Below are positions 60,326 through 64,000 of a stretch of 64,000 nucleotides of DNA, one piece after another. The translations under genes were made by a program, and so were the position numbers. The DNA is taken from positions 248,001-312,000 of the forward strand of contig NZ_CAKJTI010000003.1 of the NCBI RefSeq assembly GCF_917563915.1, given 5' to 3'. The notes under the pieces are model-generated. The model had not been told where the DNA came from. It did not search any database and saw only the letters and a list, made by a program, of their open reading frames with translations. Each line of letters opens with the position of its first letter. Position 1 is the first letter of the stretch. The stretch is from Bacillus rhizoplanae. Its GTDB lineage: Bacteria; Bacillota; Bacilli; Bacillales; Bacillaceae_G.

Positions 60326-61435
60326 TTGAACATCTTCAATATTGCTTTCATGCAAATTAAAAGAGATTTTCGAGATATAAGAACATTAGTTTTTATGTTA
60401 GCATTCCCAATTGTGCTTATGCTAGTCTTGGGAACAGCTTTAACAAATGCATTTAATAGTGACAGTCTTTCTATTAACAATATACAGGTATTATATAAAG
60501 ATGAAGCCGATAGTAAGTTTTCACAGTCCTTTGAAGCATTTATAAAAGAAACAGGTAAATCGGGAATTCACTTTAAAAAAGCTTCAACCGATGTAGATGG
60601 AAAAGAAGAAGTGAAACAAAATAAATATGCTGGCTATGTAGAAATGAATCAAGATGGCGTGAAGTTATATGAGAGTGATCGGAATAGTATTGAAGGAAGT
60701 ATTGTTGAGGGAATGCTTACTACATTTGTCGATAAGTACAACGTAGCAGTAGAAGTTGCGAAAGTAGATCCTGGGAAAGTTAGTACAGTTATTTCGAGTG
60801 GAAATCATGATGATTATATAAAAGAAAGATCTTTACAAGCTGCTAAAAAACCAAGTTCTATGGATTACTATGCAATTGTGATGACGACAATGATTGCCTT
60901 GTACGGAGCGATGGGAGCGAGTTATCTCATTCGTGGAGAGCGATTACGAAGAACGGGAGATCGTTTAATCGCGGCACCTGTTAGTAAAGCGGAGATTTTC
61001 ATAGGGAAAATACTTGGTAGTCTTGTAGCAAATGGGCTTTGTCTTCTTCTTGTTATTTTCTTTAGTAAGTTTGTGTATAAGGCAAATTGGGGTGACCATC
61101 TTGGAGTAGTTTTTCTTATTTTACTGACAGAAGTATTACTCGCGATTAGCTTTGGACTAGGGATAGGATATATTACGAAAACAGGTGAGGCAGCTAAAGC
61201 GGTTATTATGGTTGTTGTACAATTGGCCTCTATTTTTGGAGGAGCATATTTTGTGGTCGAAGAAAATATGCTTACAAATATGTCGCCATTAACATGGGCA
61301 AATACAGCGATTATGAAAATTATTTATGCGAATGATTTAGGGGCAGCACTTCCGGTAATTTCTTTAAATCTTGGAATTTCAGCATTGTTTTTATTGATTG
61401 CGATTATCGCATTACGTAGACGGGAGGGGCTATAA
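60326..61435 (+). CDS. lnrM: ABC-2 type permease, LnrM (YfiM)-like
   Basis: A 369-residue permease: one N-terminal helix (about 22-42), a large extracytoplasmic domain (about 45-180) and five C-terminal helices with SYLIRGERLRRTGDRLIAAPVSK, the usual ABC-2 intracellular loop. TTG start with AAGGAGG upstream. The stop is 1 nt before the next start. Confidence 0.85.
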   Translation: MNIFNIAFMQIKRDFRDIRTLVFMLAFPIVLMLVLGTALTNAFNSDSLSINNIQVLYKDEADSKFSQSFEAFIKETGKSGIHFKKASTDVDGKEEVKQNKYAGYVEMNQDGVKLYESDRNSIEGSIVEGMLTTFVDKYNVAVEVAKVDPGKVSTVISSGNHDDYIKERSLQAAKKPSSMDYYAIVMTTMIALYGAMGASYLIRGERLRRTGDRLIAAPVSKAEIFIGKILGSLVANGLCLLLVIFFSKFVYKANWGDHLGVVFLILLTEVLLAISFGLGIGYITKTGEAAKAVIMVVVQLASIFGGAYFVVEENMLTNMSPLTWANTAIMKIIYANDLGAALPVISLNLGISALFLLIAIIALRRREGL

Positions 61436-61436
61436 T

Positions 61437-62582
61437 ATGAAAGATATTTTATGGCTCATACAAAAAACATTATCTGTACTTTTGAAAAATAAAAAAGGGT
61501 TACTTATTATTATTGGATTGCCAATAGCGGGATCACTCATTGCGTTTCTAATGTATGGAAATGCAGGACAAGGGACATTAAACATTGGGGTTGTAAATAA
61601 TGAAAATCATTATATAGCAAATGATACAGTGAAATTTATAGAAGGATTAAATCATGTAAAAGTGAGTAAAATTCAAGCATCGGAAATAGAGGAGAAGCTT
61701 GCCTCGAAAAAGCTGGATGGAGTGATTACGTTAGATTCAGGTTTTTCAGAAAGTGTTCGCAATGGTAAACCGAGTCACATTCAAATTTCCTCAATTAAAG
61801 GTGCTCAAGTAACAGAATTTATAAAATCGTATTTGTATAATTATATTGATAATATAACGGCAATTAGTAAAGTAGCACAAAATGATCAAAATATGTTCGA
61901 GAAAATGTATGCAGATTATCAAAAAAATTCATTTAAGTTAACAGCCGAGACGCTTAAGGACACTTCAAAAAATAAAGATATGACGAATCAAACAGTTGGT
62001 TATCTCATTATGTTTATGCTTTTTTCAGCAGTGAATTTCTCAGAATTAATTTTGAAAGAAAAAGAGAACAGAACGTATTTCAGGTTATTATCAACACCGA
62101 TAGATGGGAAGAAATATATTTTATCTAATGTTGCTGTTAATATGCTTATTTTGATCGTGCAAATTGTTGTAACAGTATTATTTATGACCAATGTATTTCA
62201 TATTGATATAAATATGCCTTTAATTGTTATGATTGGAGTACTGATGTTGTTTGGTTTAGTCGCAATTGGTTTATCATTAGCGATTGTATCTTTTGCGAAA
62301 AACTCAACTTCTGCGAATGCAATGCAAAATATTATTATTACACCAACATGTTTGCTTGCCGGATGCTTCTTTCCATTTGAAATTATGCCAGCATCTGTGC
62401 AAAAAATTGCTGAATTTCTTCCGCAGCGTTGGCTATTAGACACAATCACGAAATTACAGCAAGGGACACAGTTCGCAGATTTATATTTAAACATTTTAAT
62501 TTTATTTGCCTTTGCCATTGCCTTTTTCCTAATCGCAATTTATAAGTTTGGGCGTAATAACGATGCAAGGAATTTTATTTAA
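61437..62582 (+). CDS. lnrN: ABC-2 type permease, LnrN (YfiN)-like
   Basis: A 381-residue permease of the same layout (ILKEKENRTYFRLLSTPIDGKKY loop about residues 207-229). ATG at 61437 was chosen for GGGAGGGG just upstream and the 1-nt spacing; an earlier in-frame start would overlap the preceding gene. It forms a heterodimer with the previous permease. Confidence 0.85.
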   Translation: MKDILWLIQKTLSVLLKNKKGLLIIIGLPIAGSLIAFLMYGNAGQGTLNIGVVNNENHYIANDTVKFIEGLNHVKVSKIQASEIEEKLASKKLDGVITLDSGFSESVRNGKPSHIQISSIKGAQVTEFIKSYLYNYIDNITAISKVAQNDQNMFEKMYADYQKNSFKLTAETLKDTSKNKDMTNQTVGYLIMFMLFSAVNFSELILKEKENRTYFRLLSTPIDGKKYILSNVAVNMLILIVQIVVTVLFMTNVFHIDINMPLIVMIGVLMLFGLVAIGLSLAIVSFAKNSTSANAMQNIIITPTCLLAGCFFPFEIMPASVQKIAEFLPQRWLLDTITKLQQGTQFADLYLNILILFAFAIAFFLIAIYKFGRNNDARNFI

Positions 62583-62585
62583 TTA

Positions 62586-62632
62586 AAGATACAAAAGGGA
62601 TGCAGTTTGATACTGCATCCCTTTTGTATCTT
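62586..62632 (+). terminator. Terminator of the ABC operon
   Basis: Perfect 21-bp stem (62586-62606 with 62612-62632) and a 5-nt loop. Confidence 0.9.
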
Positions 62633-62805
62633 GGCTGACTAAAGCAGCTTTTGTAATATTGATATGCTTTTATAGAGTTCCATACAGTCTCCTTTTAAAA
62701 GAAAAATACTATTCGTAATGACGTTAAGCATTAAAACGAGCATTAAAAGCAGCTGCTTTTGAAATACTATGTAGAGAAAATTATTTTGTGCGGAAGGAAA
62801 ACAAA

Positions 62806-64000
62806 ATGATGAAAAAGGTATTTCGGATTATTTCTATTATTATTGCCATATTAGCTTTTCTCATAATTTGGATGCATTTTGATGTAACACTGGGAAGAAA
62901 AATAGAAGCGAAAAAAAATCAATCTAAAGAATATGAGCTGCACTATAGTGATTTCCAATTATTTGCTGAGGGGAAATCCTTATATGAGCAGTTATTTTCT
63001 GATATAAAAGAAGCGAAACATTCCATCTTCACTTATTTCTTCATTATTTCAGATGATAAAAGCAGTCATTCTTTTTTGAAGTTGTTAAAAGAAAAAGCAG
63101 AAGAAGGTGTACAAGTATACTTATCAGTCGATTGGATTAATGATTTGTCTTTCGAAAGAAAAATGAAAAATGAATTACAAGCGAGCGGTGTTCATTTTAC
63201 ATATAGTAGAAAACCTGAATTTCCATTCTTTTTTTATTCATTACACCATCGGAATCACCGTCGTATTACAACGATTGATGGGAAAATAGGATATAGCGGT
63301 GGTTTCAATATAGGTGATGAGTACTTAGGAAAAGACAAGCGTTTTGGATATTGGCGAGATTATCATATACGAATACAAGGAGAAGGAGTGCAAGATTTAG
63401 AAAAACAGTTTGTATCAGACTGGAAACGAGATACTTCTGAAGGAATAACAAGCACTTTTAAGCAGATTGTCCCAGGTAAAACGTTACATACATTGTCTTG
63501 TTATAATGGTCATGATGTGATTAAAAAGTACATTGAATTAATAAAGCAGGCAAAACAATCTATCGTTATTGCCACACCGTATTTTATACCAAAAGATGAA
63601 AAACTTATGAACGCTTTAATTCAAGCGAGGCAGCGTGGTGTTTCCGTTAAAATACTTTGGTCTTTTAAGCCAGATATTCCTCTTATAAAAGAGGCTGCAT
63701 ATCCTTATATTCGTCAAGCTATCGAGAATGGTATTTCCGTATACGGATATAAAAAAGGAATGTTTCATGGAAAAGCTATGGTATTTGATCATGAAACAAT
63801 CGTTACAGGAACAACAAATTTTACTTCACGTAGTTTTCGTATTAATGACGAGATGAATTTCTATATAAAGGGTGGTCCTATTCTTCAACAAGTAAATAAG
63901 GTATTGGCACAGGATTTTCAAGATTCAAAAGAAATGACGATATCATTCTTTGATAAGTTATCTTTTTGGGATCGGTGTAAAGAAAAGATAGCAGGGTTGT
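62806..64000 (+). CDS. Cardiolipin synthase-like phospholipase D family protein (partial)
   Basis: The first 398 codons of a PLD-superfamily protein, cut by the window end. An N-terminal membrane anchor (about 5-25) precedes two catalytic modules. The first HKD-type motif is HRRITTID followed by GYSGGFNIGDEY (the usual Lys is Arg), and the second is HGKAMVFD followed by TGTTNFTSRS. It probably condenses phosphatidylglycerol into cardiolipin, as ClsB/YwjE-type proteins do. AAGGAAAAC precedes the ATG pair at 62806. Confidence 0.87.
   Translation, partial: MMKKVFRIISIIIAILAFLIIWMHFDVTLGRKIEAKKNQSKEYELHYSDFQLFAEGKSLYEQLFSDIKEAKHSIFTYFFIISDDKSSHSFLKLLKEKAEEGVQVYLSVDWINDLSFERKMKNELQASGVHFTYSRKPEFPFFFYSLHHRNHRRITTIDGKIGYSGGFNIGDEYLGKDKRFGYWRDYHIRIQGEGVQDLEKQFVSDWKRDTSEGITSTFKQIVPGKTLHTLSCYNGHDVIKKYIELIKQAKQSIVIATPYFIPKDEKLMNALIQARQRGVSVKILWSFKPDIPLIKEAAYPYIRQAIENGISVYGYKKGMFHGKAMVFDHETIVTGTTNFTSRSFRINDEMNFYIKGGPILQQVNKVLAQDFQDSKEMTISFFDKLSFWDRCKEKIAGL

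Overview
The window is a 64 kb stretch of low-GC Firmicute chromosome, almost certainly from the Bacillus cereus group. Evidence: spore gene sspH, a B. subtilis-like order around ypcP, the RNase H paralogues, queT, the YpeQ-type zinc finger and cspD, Fur-regulated small basic proteins (FbpA and FbpB types), and about twenty copies of a palindromic ~155 bp repeat bounded by TTTAT that fits the B. cereus repeat bcr1. The species cannot be fixed from the sequence alone. No tRNA, rRNA, CRISPR array or prophage was seen.

Layout. 1-9.4 kb: housekeeping block (P-type ATPase fragment, ypcP, fbpB-like gene, EamA transporter, two RNase H-like genes, mutarotase-like epimerase, preQ1 riboswitch plus queT, cspD, fatty acid hydroxylase). 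9.7-13.1 kb: DUF485/acetate-type symporter operon and a solitary tnpB element with a probable omega RNA. 13.2-31.7 kb: accessory enzymes, transporters and regulators (class III aminotransferase, MerR/MATE pair with a classic 19-bp-spacer promoter, nitroreductase, HD phosphohydrolase, AzlCD exporter, sspH, XRE-TPR regulator/MFS divergon, MarR/DUF3147 operon, PP2C-like protein, fbpA-like gene), with three decayed genes among them. 31.9-35.4 kb: zinc-starvation locus with two Zur boxes (COG0523 GTPase, permease, YcgQ-type protein).

35.5-45.9 kb is the most striking region. Two divergent IucA/IucC (NIS) synthetases surround an MFS exporter, followed by a fold-III PLP racemase. This is the exact order of the staphylococcal staphyloferrin A locus (sfaD <- -> sfaA-sfaB-sfaC). 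A Fur box lies in the divergent promoter region. Immediately downstream is a second Fur-box-controlled operon for a lipoprotein, two permeases and an ATPase of the YfmCDEF/Hts ferric-citrate-siderophore type. The two operons together look like a complete make-export-import system for a citrate/D-ornithine-type carboxylate siderophore, distinct from the petrobactin and bacillibactin systems usually described for the group.

46-64 kb: NhaC antiporter, fumarase, DUF2087 regulator with GIY-YIG protein, MATE and MFS exporters, DUF3995 and DUF445 membrane proteins, a virginiamycin B lyase with its catalytic His and Glu, a two-component system plus three-gene ABC exporter resembling B. subtilis LnrJK-LnrLMN (linearmycin resistance), and a cardiolipin-synthase-like gene cut by the window end.

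The repeats are informative in themselves. Several end exactly at stop codons, one sits in a TrmB-like gene remnant whose frame is restored when the repeat and one TTTAT copy are removed, and their first hairpin resembles the terminal hairpin of the tnpB element's right end.
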